From assembly GCA_009785855.1 (NCBI GenBank), contig WQUG01000066.1:1-10932 (forward strand): 10,932 nucleotides of DNA, read 5' to 3'. Position 1 is the stretch's first letter. Each line of letters opens with the position of its first letter. Of this stretch, positions 1-6,820 are shown piece after piece. The translations under genes were made by a program, and so were the position numbers. The notes under the pieces are model-generated. The model saw nothing but the letters and a program-made list of their open reading frames with translations. It ran no database searches and was not told the origin of the DNA. Source of the DNA: Actinomycetes bacterium. GTDB taxonomy: Bacteria; Actinomycetota; Coriobacteriia; WRKU01; WQUG01.

Positions 1-185
1 ACGCTGGCATCCCGGTGACGGGTGTGACGGTGCACATCGCCAACGAGCGCTTCGACGACGGCCCGATACTCGCGCAGGTCGAGGTACCGATCCTGCCTGA
101 CGACACGCTTGAGACCCTCGAAGCCCGCATCCACGAAGCAGAGCACAAACTTCTGCCCCGCGTCATCGCTACATTAAAACGTTGA
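1..185 (+). CDS. purN: phosphoribosylglycinamide formyltransferase (GART), 3' end only
   Basis: Only the last 60 codons are present, read in the frame starting at base 3 and ending at TGA 183-185. The product moves a formyl group from 10-formyl-tetrahydrofolate to GAR, the third step of IMP synthesis, in the cytoplasm. The segment PVTGVTVHIANERFDDGP is the typical PurN region after the active-site loop. The first Asp of FDDGP (codon 54-56) aligns, from memory of the E. coli protein, with catalytic Asp144. The tail LPDDTLETLEARIHEAEHKL is the usual C-terminal amphipathic part ('D(T/S)xExLxxRI...EH'). It ends shortly afterwards, so the C-terminus is compact. The N-terminal two thirds, including the Asn-His of the active site, lie outside the window. 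Codirectional purH lies about 9.2 kb downstream, with the ATPase operon between. The family assignment is sure; activity cannot be judged from a fragment. Confidence 0.9.
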   Translation, partial: AGIPVTGVTVHIANERFDDGPILAQVEVPILPDDTLETLEARIHEAEHKLLPRVIATLKR

Positions 186-192
186 TATTCTG

Positions 193-221
193 TTGCTTTT
201 TCAAAAGACAACCAGTATAGT
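193..221 (+). promoter_or_regulatory. sigma-70-type promoter for the V-ATPase operon
   Basis: TTGCTT (193-198) and TATAGT (216-221) are separated by exactly 17 bp. The -10 box matches the consensus at 5 of 6 positions and the -35 box at 3 of 6. The site lies in the only AT-rich stretch of the area, 8 bp after the purN stop. Transcription would begin near 228, giving a leader of about 80 nt. A short imperfect dyad (TTG-CTTTT / AAAAG-CAA, 193-211) overlaps the -35 box and spacer and could be an operator, but its AT-rich makeup makes this weak. Promoter assignment is by inspection only. Confidence 0.6.
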
Positions 222-254
222 GAGAAGCAGTGTTAGACTCTCATCCTGTGGATC

Positions 255-271
255 AGGCGCCCCGGGCGCCT
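255..271 (+). promoter_or_regulatory. GC hairpin in the ATPase operon leader
   Basis: AGGCGCC-CCG-GGCGCCT is a 7-bp perfect stem (six of the pairs G-C) with a 3-nt loop. The flanking TCA and TTGA could add pairs around one bulged T. It lies about 27-43 nt downstream of the inferred transcription start, so it should form in the 5' untranslated RNA. No run of T follows, so it is not a classical intrinsic terminator. It may stabilise the message or be half of a leader control structure; which of these cannot be told here. Confidence 0.5.
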
Positions 272-280
272 TGAACGTAA

Positions 281-302
281 CAGTTCTCATAACTGGAGGA
301 GG
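281..302 (+). promoter_or_regulatory. ribosome binding site of subunit H with adjoining small hairpin
   Basis: GGAGGAGG at 295-302 is a near-ideal Shine-Dalgarno site, 4 nt before ATG 307, and decides that start. Just upstream, CAGTT (281-285) can pair with AACTG (291-295) around a 5-nt loop. This touches the first G of the Shine-Dalgarno site. The stem is short (5 bp) and may be chance. Confidence 0.5.
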
Positions 303-306
303 TCCG

Positions 307-687
307 ATGGTAGAAGCAGTTTCGCCGGAGCTCGAGCGCTCAAAAGGAGGGGCGTCTGCGTTCGATCGGATCATAGAGCGGGAGACGCAGCTGATCGCAG
401 AAGTCGAGGAAGCCCGCGAAAAAGGGCAGTACCTCGTCACGCATGCCACCGACGATAAGGACAAGATAACCAAGCAGGCTCTGGAGGACGCCCACGCGCG
501 CGCCCTGAAGGAGGCCGCGGCGATCAAGGCCTCCATGCAAGCCAGGATCGCGGAGATGCAGGCGCACAACGCCAAAGAGAGCGCTGCCCTTCGCTCCGAT
601 CTGGAGACGGCCGTCACTCCTGCGGTCGAGATGGTCATCGCGTTGGTGACAGGCGCGCAGGCGCTGGAGCAAGGGGGTGATGCCTGA
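307..687 (+). CDS. atpH: V-type ATPase peripheral-stalk subunit H (G-like)
   Basis: A 126-residue, charged, cysteine-free protein that is alpha-helical almost throughout. Residues about 18-105 (from ASAFDRIIERETQL onward) are rich in Ala, Glu, Lys and Arg and look like one long coiled coil, as expected for the stalk partner of subunit E. The E-H heterodimer forms the stator rods that link the A3B3 head to subunit I and resist rotation. ATG 307 is chosen because of the strong ribosome binding site at 295-302; an upstream in-frame TTG at 193 coincides with the -35 box and would put the leader into protein. It is the first gene of the operon, as in E. hirae (ntpF). Its TGA (685-687) shares one base with the ATG of subunit I. 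Stalk subunits have poor sequence conservation, so the call rests on coiled-coil character, length and position. Confidence 0.8.
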   Translation: MVEAVSPELERSKGGASAFDRIIERETQLIAEVEEAREKGQYLVTHATDDKDKITKQALEDAHARALKEAAAIKASMQARIAEMQAHNAKESAALRSDLETAVTPAVEMVIALVTGAQALEQGGDA

Positions 688-2687
688 TGCTCGTTGAGAT
701 GTCGAAGGTCCGTATCATCGGACTCAAAGCGCTGTTCCCGCAGACCCTGACGGCTCTGTATGACTTCGGGAAGATCCAGTTCGACGACCTGAGTCCGAAG
801 ATCACATCAGGGGATCTCCCGATCGACTGTATGGGCCAGCCGGAGGATCGTGAGACGGAGATCGAGCAACTGGAAGAGGCTCTGCAGCGCGCGAGCGTGG
901 TCTGCCAGGGCCTTTACGGCGCCGGCGAGCACCATCTGTCGAAAGGCCAGGGCGCGTCTCTGTTCCAGGAGGAGAGTCCGGAGTTGCTCGACCATGCCGT
1001 TCGCGTACTCGATAAGCTGGAGCCGCAGATCAAGGACCTGGCTACCCGTCGTGAGGCGCTTGAGAAGAAGCTGGCAGAGCTCGAGAAGTACAAGCCCCTC
1101 ATCGCAGAGATCGCGCCGATCATCGAGAAGCACACGCTCGATGAGAGCAAGGACATGGGCGCACTCGTATTGTTGATCGATAAGAAGTACGAGTCGCTGA
1201 TCAAGATGCTTGAGCCGATGCTGTGTGAGATCAGCAGTGACCAGACGCGGGTGATCGATGCTGCTCCTGACAAAGGGGTCACCCCCCTGGTCGTCGTGTG
1301 CGAGAAACGCTACATGGATACGATCTGGAGCTTCCTGAAGAAGGAACATACGACGCAGATCAAGCTTCCGTCGGAGCTTGAAGACGTCCCGATCACAGAA
1401 GCGATGCAGCATCTGCAGGAGCAGTCCGAGGCGGTCCCGCATCAGATCGCCACGATCGACGAGTCGATCGCGAAGCTCGGGGAGGATTCCTTCGAGGAGC
1501 TCGTCGGGCTCAAGGACGCGCTCCATGACCGTCTGGAAGAATTCGCAGTGACCAAGCTCTTCGGGGAGACCGCCTACACCTTTGTCATAGAGGGCTATAT
1601 CCCCAAGAGCGACCTGGCCGATCTTGAGGCGACGGTCACCGCTGTCGACCCGAACGTCATGATCGAAGAGGAGCCCATCACGCCCGCCCTGTATCCCGAG
1701 GTCCCCGTTGAAGTGAAGCCGCGCAAGGGTTTCATGAACTCGTTTCGCGCTGCCCTGGGGCTTTGGGGCCTGCCGTTATACGGGCAGATGGACCCAACGG
1801 CCATCGTGGCGATCTCGTTTCCCTTCCTCTTCGGTATGATCGTCGGGGATGCGGGCTACGGGCTGCTGATGATCCTCGTCTGCCTGGCGCTGCGCAAGAA
1901 GATGCCGGATTCGATCGGCGTGAAGAACATCACGGGAGTCTTGCTCCCGGCGGGTGTGATGACGGTGGTCTTCGGCTGCTTCTACTTCGAGTTCTTCGGG
2001 AACCTTGCGTATGAGTACATCCCGTTCTTCAGGAACATCCATCCCATCGAGATCACCAGCTGGTTCACGTTGCCCTTCCTCAGAACTGAGAAGACGATGA
2101 TGACCACGCTGCTGTTCCTGGCCTTGGGCGTCGGCGTGTTCGAAGTCGCCGCTGGCCTGGTACTGGGGATCGTCAACGGCAAGAAGAGCGGACACAAGAA
2201 GCATATGTTCGAGAAAGGCGGCCTGCTGCTGGTCATCTTCGCGGCGCTTCTGCTGGTCGTCGGCATGATGATGCCGCAGGTACAAGCGGTCCTCGGCGCG
2301 AGCGGCGCAGCGATCTTCCGCTACGTTGCGTATGTGGTGCTGGGACTCGGCCTGATCTTCGCGATGTTCGGCGGAGGTATCATGGGCGCCGTCGAGATGC
2401 TCGAAGCGGTCAGCCATTCCGCAAGCTACATCCGTATCATGGCAGTGGGCCTGGTCGGTGCGCTTCTGGCCGATGCCGCCAACGACCTGATGTTCAAGAT
2501 CATGCCCAACATCGGGGGGGTCGTGATCGCGATCGTATTGCATATCCTCAATTTCGCGATCATCTTGTTCAGCCCCTCGATCCATGCCTTACGTCTAACC
2601 TTCCTCGAGTTCTTTGGGAATTTCTTTGAGCGGGGAAGTAGACCATATCGACCGTTCGCACGAGCAGGAAAGGAAGAGATCCAATGA
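687..2687 (+). CDS. atpI: V-type ATPase membrane stator subunit I
   Basis: A 666-residue homologue of the eukaryotic Vo subunit a. The N-terminal half (1 to about 365) is soluble, with coiled-coil stretches (about 55-75, 100-130, 235-285), and forms the arm that holds the peripheral stalks. The C-terminal half has about seven to eight membrane helices, beginning with the family motif FGMIVGDAGYG (382-392). Two conserved arginines line the ion path: Arg583 in SYIRIMAVGL and Arg636 in HALRLTFLEFFGNFFERG. By family knowledge these correspond to the essential helix-7 and helix-8 arginines that interact with the rotor glutamate. The end, SRPYRPF, is also typical. ATG 687 follows AAGGGGGTGAT (671-681) at suitable spacing; an internal ATG at 699 is less well placed. 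It overlaps H by 1 bp (TGATG) and K by 4 bp (ATGA), so coupled translation is likely. Length is normal for the family. Confidence 0.95.
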   Translation: MLVEMSKVRIIGLKALFPQTLTALYDFGKIQFDDLSPKITSGDLPIDCMGQPEDRETEIEQLEEALQRASVVCQGLYGAGEHHLSKGQGASLFQEESPELLDHAVRVLDKLEPQIKDLATRREALEKKLAELEKYKPLIAEIAPIIEKHTLDESKDMGALVLLIDKKYESLIKMLEPMLCEISSDQTRVIDAAPDKGVTPLVVVCEKRYMDTIWSFLKKEHTTQIKLPSELEDVPITEAMQHLQEQSEAVPHQIATIDESIAKLGEDSFEELVGLKDALHDRLEEFAVTKLFGETAYTFVIEGYIPKSDLADLEATVTAVDPNVMIEEEPITPALYPEVPVEVKPRKGFMNSFRAALGLWGLPLYGQMDPTAIVAISFPFLFGMIVGDAGYGLLMILVCLALRKKMPDSIGVKNITGVLLPAGVMTVVFGCFYFEFFGNLAYEYIPFFRNIHPIEITSWFTLPFLRTEKTMMTTLLFLALGVGVFEVAAGLVLGIVNGKKSGHKKHMFEKGGLLLVIFAALLLVVGMMMPQVQAVLGASGAAIFRYVAYVVLGLGLIFAMFGGGIMGAVEMLEAVSHSASYIRIMAVGLVGALLADAANDLMFKIMPNIGGVVIAIVLHILNFAIILFSPSIHALRLTFLEFFGNFFERGSRPYRPFARAGKEEIQ

Positions 2688-3025
2688 AACGAAAGATCTT
2701 CACAGGAGCAGGCAAGGCGTCGCTGGTCATGTTCATGACGATAGGCCTTGTCCTGGTGCCGGCGCTGGCGTTGGCAGCCGAGGCAACGGCAGCAGCGCCC
2801 AGCGGTTCTTCAGCCGCAGTGGCAAGGTATCTTGCTGCTGGTGGAACGATGGCCATCGCTGCGATCTCGGCCGCCTTCGCCCAGGCGAAGATCGGCACTG
2901 CCGCAGCAGGTACTATCGCCGAGCGGCCAGAGACCGCCACGATGATGATCGTGCTGCAGGCGCTGCCTGAGATCATCGTGCTGCTGGGCTTTGTGACCTC
3001 GTTGTTGATCGTCAACGCGGCCTGA
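2684..3025 (+). CDS. atpK: V-type ATPase rotor-ring proteolipid subunit K (c subunit)
   Basis: 113 residues. Residues 1-31 form a signal-like segment (positive start KRK, hydrophobic core 14-31, then ALALAAEA with a plausible cut near Ala31). Two membrane hairpin helices follow, about 46-78 and 85-111. The ring ion-binding glutamate is Glu96 in ALPEIIVLLGF; Gln67 in FAQAKIGTAAAG is the usual helix-1 partner residue. Removing the leader leaves about 82 residues, the normal two-helix size; the Thermus homologue, as I recall it, also carries such a leader. Two odd points: helix 1 reads AISAAFAQ where relatives have glycines, and Glu96 is followed by Ile, not Thr or Ser. The ATG lies inside the subunit I stop (ATGA) and has a good upstream AGGAAAGGA (2666-2674), suiting a protein needed in many copies per enzyme. 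Confidence 0.95.
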   Translation: MKRKIFTGAGKASLVMFMTIGLVLVPALALAAEATAAAPSGSSAAVARYLAAGGTMAIAAISAAFAQAKIGTAAAGTIAERPETATMMIVLQALPEIIVLLGFVTSLLIVNAA

Positions 3026-3028
3026 GTC

Positions 3029-3038
3029 AGCCATGGCT
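3029..3038 (+). promoter_or_regulatory. start codon of subunit E inside a palindrome, no Shine-Dalgarno site
   Basis: AGCCATGGCT is a perfect 10-bp palindrome with ATG 3033-3035 at its centre. The 7-bp gap after the K stop has no purine-rich ribosome binding site, and GGC (3019-3021) can pair with GCC (3030-3032) across the K stop codon. Translation of E therefore probably depends on ribosomes finishing K. Confidence 0.4.
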
Positions 3039-3599
3039 ATCGAAGAGATCCTGGCTGCGTTGGATACGCAAGCTCACTCTGGCATCGATCAAGTCACCAG
3101 GGACGCTCAGGCTGAGAGGGATAAGATCGTCGAAGGCCTGGAGCAGGAGGCTGCCGTCAAGGCGGACGCCTATGTCGCTAAGGCGATAGCAGAGGCGAAC
3201 CGGGCTGCAGCAAGTGACTACAACGTCGCCATCGCCGCCACCCGACGCGCGAAGGCCGATGTTCGACGCGAGGTCTTTGAGGAGGTCTTCGACCGCGCTG
3301 CAGAGAAGATCGCAGCGGTCCGGAGCAGCAAGGAGTATCCGTCCATCCTGAGTCGGCTCATCGCAGAGGCCTCAGAAGGCATGGGTGAGGGCTATGTGCT
3401 GCACATCGATCCACGCGATGAGAAGCTGATCGGACGCCTGTGTCCTGACACAGACTACCAGGCCGATATCGAGACCCTGGGCGGCGTGGTCGTGACCTCC
3501 GCAGACGGCCGGATCCGCGGTTCATCGACCTTCGAGGATCGCCTGAAGCGTGTCCAGGAAGACCGTCTGGAAGAGATCGCGCAGGTGTTAGGGGTGTGA
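3033..3599 (+). CDS. atpE: V-type ATPase peripheral-stalk subunit E
   Basis: 188 residues, the usual length. Residues about 1-100 are a long Ala/Glu/Arg-rich helix that pairs with subunit H in the stator rod. Residues about 105-188 form the globular head that binds the top of subunit B. The family signature is clear near the end: GGVVVTSADGRIRGSSTFED (from about 150), then RLKRVQEDRLEEIAQVLG. ATG 3033 is 7 bp after the K stop and no other start lies nearby. There is no recognisable Shine-Dalgarno site, unlike most neighbours, which suggests reinitiation after K; E is needed in only two to three copies per enzyme, against about ten for K. The stop TGA (3597-3599) overlaps the GTG start of subunit C (GTGA). 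Confidence 0.93.
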   Translation: MAIEEILAALDTQAHSGIDQVTRDAQAERDKIVEGLEQEAAVKADAYVAKAIAEANRAAASDYNVAIAATRRAKADVRREVFEEVFDRAAEKIAAVRSSKEYPSILSRLIAEASEGMGEGYVLHIDPRDEKLIGRLCPDTDYQADIETLGGVVVTSADGRIRGSSTFEDRLKRVQEDRLEEIAQVLGV

Positions 3600-4696
3600 G
3601 TGCAGCGGTGAAAACACCTCTGGCCCAGACCAGGTCGCCGGGCGGTACCGGCTATGCGAACGCTCGCATCCGCGTGGCGCGCCAAAGGCTGCTGTCGAAA
3701 GAAGCGATCCGGGCGTTTCTGCATGAGCCGAGCTTCGCGTCCTTCTTCAAGCGTTTGAGCGACAGCCCGTATGGGCCCGCTCTCACGAACGCGCTGGTGA
3801 CTCACGCGGGTGTCGAAGCGGTCAGCGTCGCCCTTGCTGACGATCTGCGCGCGACCTATGCCTGGGTCTATCAGCTGAGCGAGAAGCGTTATCGCAAGCT
3901 TCTCGAGACGCTTGCTGCGAAATGGGACATCAGCGATCTGAAGACCATCATCAGGGCTAAGGCCTCAGGTACCCCGCTGCACGCCGACGATCCGTTCCGT
4001 GGCATCGGCGTTCAGATAGCTCCCGAGGCCATCAGCGCGCTTGCCGGCCAGGAGACCATCTCTGATGTCGTCGCCCTGGTGCTTACCTGGGGGCTCCCTT
4101 ACCAGAGGGCCTTCTCTGAAGGCCTTGAGGACTATCTTCTCAAAGAGGACGTGGCCGACTTCGAGCTCAGGCTCGACAAGGCGTATGCGATCTGGGCCAC
4201 GCGCAGGCTCAGGGGGCCTGGTCAGGCTGCCGCTGAAGCGCGTCGCGTCTTTGGCCGCTGGATCGATATGCTCAATATCGGCACCTTGATCCGCCTGGCG
4301 GATACCCCCGACGAGGTCGAAGAGCCGCTGTCCTATCATCTGCCCGGGGGGCTGTATCTCAATGCTCGTCTCTTCAAATACTTCGTTGAGGCGAGCGATC
4401 TGACCGAGTTGCTCGCTGGTCTCAAGGGGGCGATCCCTAACTATGCGGAGCCTCTGACGTCCGGTGACGAGGGCTACCAGTTGACCGGCCATCTTTCCGA
4501 GTTCCAACGGGCGCTTGAGGCCTGGGCGACGCGGTGCACCATCAGCGAAGGGTATCGCGACATCCTCGGCTTCGGCGTGATGCAGTCCTATCTGACCGCA
4601 AAGGAGAACGAGACGACCAATCTGGGGATCATCGCCCATGGAGTCTATCGGGGCGTGACCCCCTCCATCATCGAGAAGGACCTGATCCTTGTATAA
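3596..4696 (+). CDS. atpC: V-type ATPase central socket subunit C (d-like)
   Basis: 366 residues, slightly longer than the roughly 320-350 usual. It is the funnel-shaped, all-helical subunit that sits on the rotor ring and receives the D-F shaft. The N-terminal signature is GYANARIRVARQRLLSKEAI (about residues 19-38), matching the family's 'YaNaRvRa...LLs' pattern. The C-terminal NLGIIAHGVYRGV matches 'NLRiIarG...G'. Three similar helical repeats are expected, and Tyr- and Leu-rich helices recur throughout. The GTG start at 3596 overlaps the E stop (GTGA). A second GTG at 3608 is possible, because the upstream AGGGGT would then stand about 12 nt away. About 18 residues before GYANAR are extra relative to typical members. 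The end overlaps the F start by 8 bp. Confidence 0.93.
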   Translation: MSAAVKTPLAQTRSPGGTGYANARIRVARQRLLSKEAIRAFLHEPSFASFFKRLSDSPYGPALTNALVTHAGVEAVSVALADDLRATYAWVYQLSEKRYRKLLETLAAKWDISDLKTIIRAKASGTPLHADDPFRGIGVQIAPEAISALAGQETISDVVALVLTWGLPYQRAFSEGLEDYLLKEDVADFELRLDKAYAIWATRRLRGPGQAAAEARRVFGRWIDMLNIGTLIRLADTPDEVEEPLSYHLPGGLYLNARLFKYFVEASDLTELLAGLKGAIPNYAEPLTSGDEGYQLTGHLSEFQRALEAWATRCTISEGYRDILGFGVMQSYLTAKENETTNLGIIAHGVYRGVTPSIIEKDLILV

Positions 4697-5024
4697 GTTC
4701 ATCGCGATAACCGACGAGACCGTGGCAGACGGTTTCAGGCTCGGTGGGGTCGAGGTCGTCGGGGTCACGACGGGCGAGGGCGCCCATGAAGCGCTCGTCC
4801 GTATGGTGAACGACGACAGCGTGGGCATCATCGCGCTCGACGAGCGCTATGAAAAGGTCATCGACGAGCGCCTCCAGCGCAAGATCGATGCGGTGTATCG
4901 TCCGGTCGTGGTGATCCTGCCGCTCAGAGAAGAACTGGATATCGAGACGTTCATCAACGAGCGCATGAAGAGCAAGATACGTGAGGCAGTCGGGTTCGAC
5001 ATCACACTGTCAAAGGGAGCGTGA
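4689..5024 (+). CDS. atpF: V-type ATPase central shaft subunit F
   Basis: 111 residues with the Rossmann-like fold typical of this subunit. The opening [20 protein letters not shown] contains the conserved 'I.D.ev..GFrLaG' signature. [10 protein letters not shown] at about 45 and RPVVVILPL at about 76 are the alternating strand segments. The C-terminal part is the helix that packs on subunit D. F caps and stabilises the D shaft and rotates with it. The start is TTG 4689, which follows GAAGGA (4675-4680) at 8 nt and lies inside the last codons of C. No ATG or GTG in this frame gives a full N-terminus. The rare TTG start may hold its output down. It is the counterpart of E. hirae ntpG. Confidence 0.92.
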   Translation: MYKFIAITDETVADGFRLGGVEVVGVTTGEGAHEALVRMVNDDSVGIIALDERYEKVIDERLQRKIDAVYRPVVVILPLREELDIETFINERMKSKIREAVGFDITLSKGA

Positions 5025-5026
5025 TC

Positions 5027-6820
5027 GTGAGCAACGCTGATAAGAATCAGACCTCCGGTGACATCGGGCAGGTAGCCCGCATCACCGGTCCGGTCGTTGT
5101 GGCCGAGCACATGCGTGGCGCCCGGATGTATGACATCGTGCGGGTGGGCGACACGAAACTGATGGGCGAGATCATCAAGCTCGTCGAGGACACGGCGACG
5201 ATCCAGGTCTATGAAGAGACCTCGGGCCTCATGGTGGGCGAGCCGGTCGAGCGTACCGGTGCGCCTCTGACCGTTGAACTCGGTCCAGGGCTCCTCTCTT
5301 CGGTCTTCGACGGGATCCAGCGACCCCTTGCGCTTCTGGCGGAGCGCTCTGGCTCGTTCATCGGACGCGGTGTCAGCGTCAGGCCACTCGACGAGGAGGC
5401 CTCCTGGCAGTTCACACCGGTCGCGCATGTCGGCGAGGAGGTCTTCGCGGGCAAGGTGCTCGGCACCGTCCCCGAAGGTCCGCTCCAGCACAAGATCATG
5501 GTGCCTCCGGTCCATGGCGCCGCAGGCACGATCGCGACCCTGGCGCCTGCCGGGAGCTACCACATAAACGACGTGATCGCGACGCTCTCTGACGGGACTG
5601 AGCTGACGATGACCCAGCGCTGGCCGGTGCGCGAAGGCCGCCCCTACCTGCGCAAGCTCGATCCTTCGAAGCCCTTCGTGACCGGGATGCGCGTGCTGGA
5701 TACGCTCTTCCCGATCGCTTTGGGCGGCAATGCGATCATCCCCGGCGGTTTCGGTACGGGCAAGACGGTCACGCAGCAGTCGCTTGCGAAGTGGGCCGAC
5801 GTCGACATCATCGTCTACGTGGGTTGCGGCGAGCGCGGCAACGAGATGACCGAGGTGCTCTCTGAGTTCCCCCAGCTTGAGGATCCGCGCAGCGGCAAGC
5901 CGCTGATGGACCGCACGATACTGGTGGCCAACACCTCGAACATGCCGGTCGCCGCGCGCGAGGCCTCCATCTATGTCGGCATCACGCTCGCGGAGTACTA
6001 CCGCGACATGGGCTATAACGTGGCGATGATGGCCGACTCGACCTCGCGCTGGGGCGAGGCCCTGCGTGAGGTCAGCGGACGCCTTGAGGAGATGCCGGGC
6101 GAGGAAGGGTATCCCGCCTATCTGGCGACACGGCTGGCGGCCTTCTACGAGCGCTGCGGACTGGTCAAACCTCTGGGGGCCTCTGATGACGACGAAGTCG
6201 AAGGCAGCGTCACGATGGTCGGCGCGGTCTCGCCGGCAGGCGGCGACCTGAGCGAGCCGATGACGCAGAACTCGCTGCGGGTGACCGGCGCGTTCTGGGC
6301 GCTCGACACCGATCTTGCGCACCAGCGCCACTTCCCGGCGATCAGCTGGACCAAGAGCTATACGCTGTTCCTGGGGCAGGTCTCGAAGTGGTTCGCTGAC
6401 GTCGTCGCCCGGGACTGGACGAACGTGCGCGATGATGCGATGGCGATCCTGCAGAAGGAGATCGAACTTCAGGAGATCGTGCAACTGGTCGGCCCGGACG
6501 CCCTGCCGGAGTCCGAGAAAGGTACGCTCGAGGTCGCGCGTATGATCCGGGAGGACTTCCTGCAGCAGTTCGCCTTCGACGCGGTCGACGCCTACTGCCC
6601 CATAGAGAAACAGTACGCCCTGTTGCAGGTCATCACGACCTTCGGCGAGGAGATGCAGAAGGCGCTGGAGCGCGGCGTCCTGCTCTCTTCGGTCCTTGCT
6701 CTTCCCGCCCGACGTGAGATCGCAGAGATCAAGACCACTCCTCATGAGGAGGCGCTCAAACGGTGCAAGTCACTGCTCGCAGAGATACGACGCGATGTCT
6801 CACAGTTGGAGGTGATGTAG
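5027..6820 (+). CDS. atpA: V-type ATPase catalytic subunit A
   Basis: 597 residues from GTG 5027. An earlier in-frame GTG at 5021 is possible, but the Shine-Dalgarno AAGGGAG (5013-5019) sits 7 nt before 5027 and only 1 nt before 5021, so 5027 is preferred. Three A subunits alternate with B in the head and carry the active sites. Order of parts: beta barrel; the bulge (non-homologous) region with [15 protein letters not shown] that distinguishes A from F-type beta; P-loop GGFGTGKT at 240-247 with Lys246; catalytic GER with Glu269; Walker B strand ending at Asp337 in MMADSTSRW; the [17 protein letters not shown] block; then the C-terminal helical domain. All key residues are present. The loop has Gly where many relatives have Pro (GPFGSGKT). 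TAG 6818-6820 abuts the ATG of B directly. Confidence 0.98.
   Translation: MSNADKNQTSGDIGQVARITGPVVVAEHMRGARMYDIVRVGDTKLMGEIIKLVEDTATIQVYEETSGLMVGEPVERTGAPLTVELGPGLLSSVFDGIQRPLALLAERSGSFIGRGVSVRPLDEEASWQFTPVAHVGEEVFAGKVLGTVPEGPLQHKIMVPPVHGAAGTIATLAPAGSYHINDVIATLSDGTELTMTQRWPVREGRPYLRKLDPSKPFVTGMRVLDTLFPIALGGNAIIPGGFGTGKTVTQQSLAKWADVDIIVYVGCGERGNEMTEVLSEFPQLEDPRSGKPLMDRTILVANTSNMPVAAREASIYVGITLAEYYRDMGYNVAMMADSTSRWGEALREVSGRLEEMPGEEGYPAYLATRLAAFYERCGLVKPLGASDDDEVEGSVTMVGAVSPAGGDLSEPMTQNSLRVTGAFWALDTDLAHQRHFPAISWTKSYTLFLGQVSKWFADVVARDWTNVRDDAMAILQKEIELQEIVQLVGPDALPESEKGTLEVARMIREDFLQQFAFDAVDAYCPIEKQYALLQVITTFGEEMQKALERGVLLSSVLALPARREIAEIKTTPHEEALKRCKSLLAEIRRDVSQLEVM
6808..6816 (+). promoter_or_regulatory. 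strong ribosome binding site of subunit B
   Basis: GGAGGTGAT is a full match to the anti-Shine-Dalgarno sequence of 16S rRNA, 4 nt before ATG 6821. It lies inside the last codons of A, so B is translated well even though it directly abuts A; A and B are required in equal numbers. Confidence 0.75.

Noticed and set aside
193..306. N-terminal extension of subunit H from TTG 193
   Set aside because: TTG 193 is the -35 box of the promoter and the extra residues are encoded by the leader and hairpin; ATG 307 has an excellent ribosome binding site.
669..678. GCAAGGGGGT resembling the left arm of the purH palindrome, as a second copy
   Set aside because: Only 10 bases match, there is no opposite arm nearby, and the stretch serves as the ribosome binding site of subunit I.
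4847..6745. 632-codon open frame on the minus strand opposite subunit A
   Set aside because: Its Arg-, His- and Asp-rich translation is what the reverse of a high-GC, strongly codon-biased gene gives. Subunits F and A on the plus strand are beyond doubt, and there is no start context or recognisable domain.
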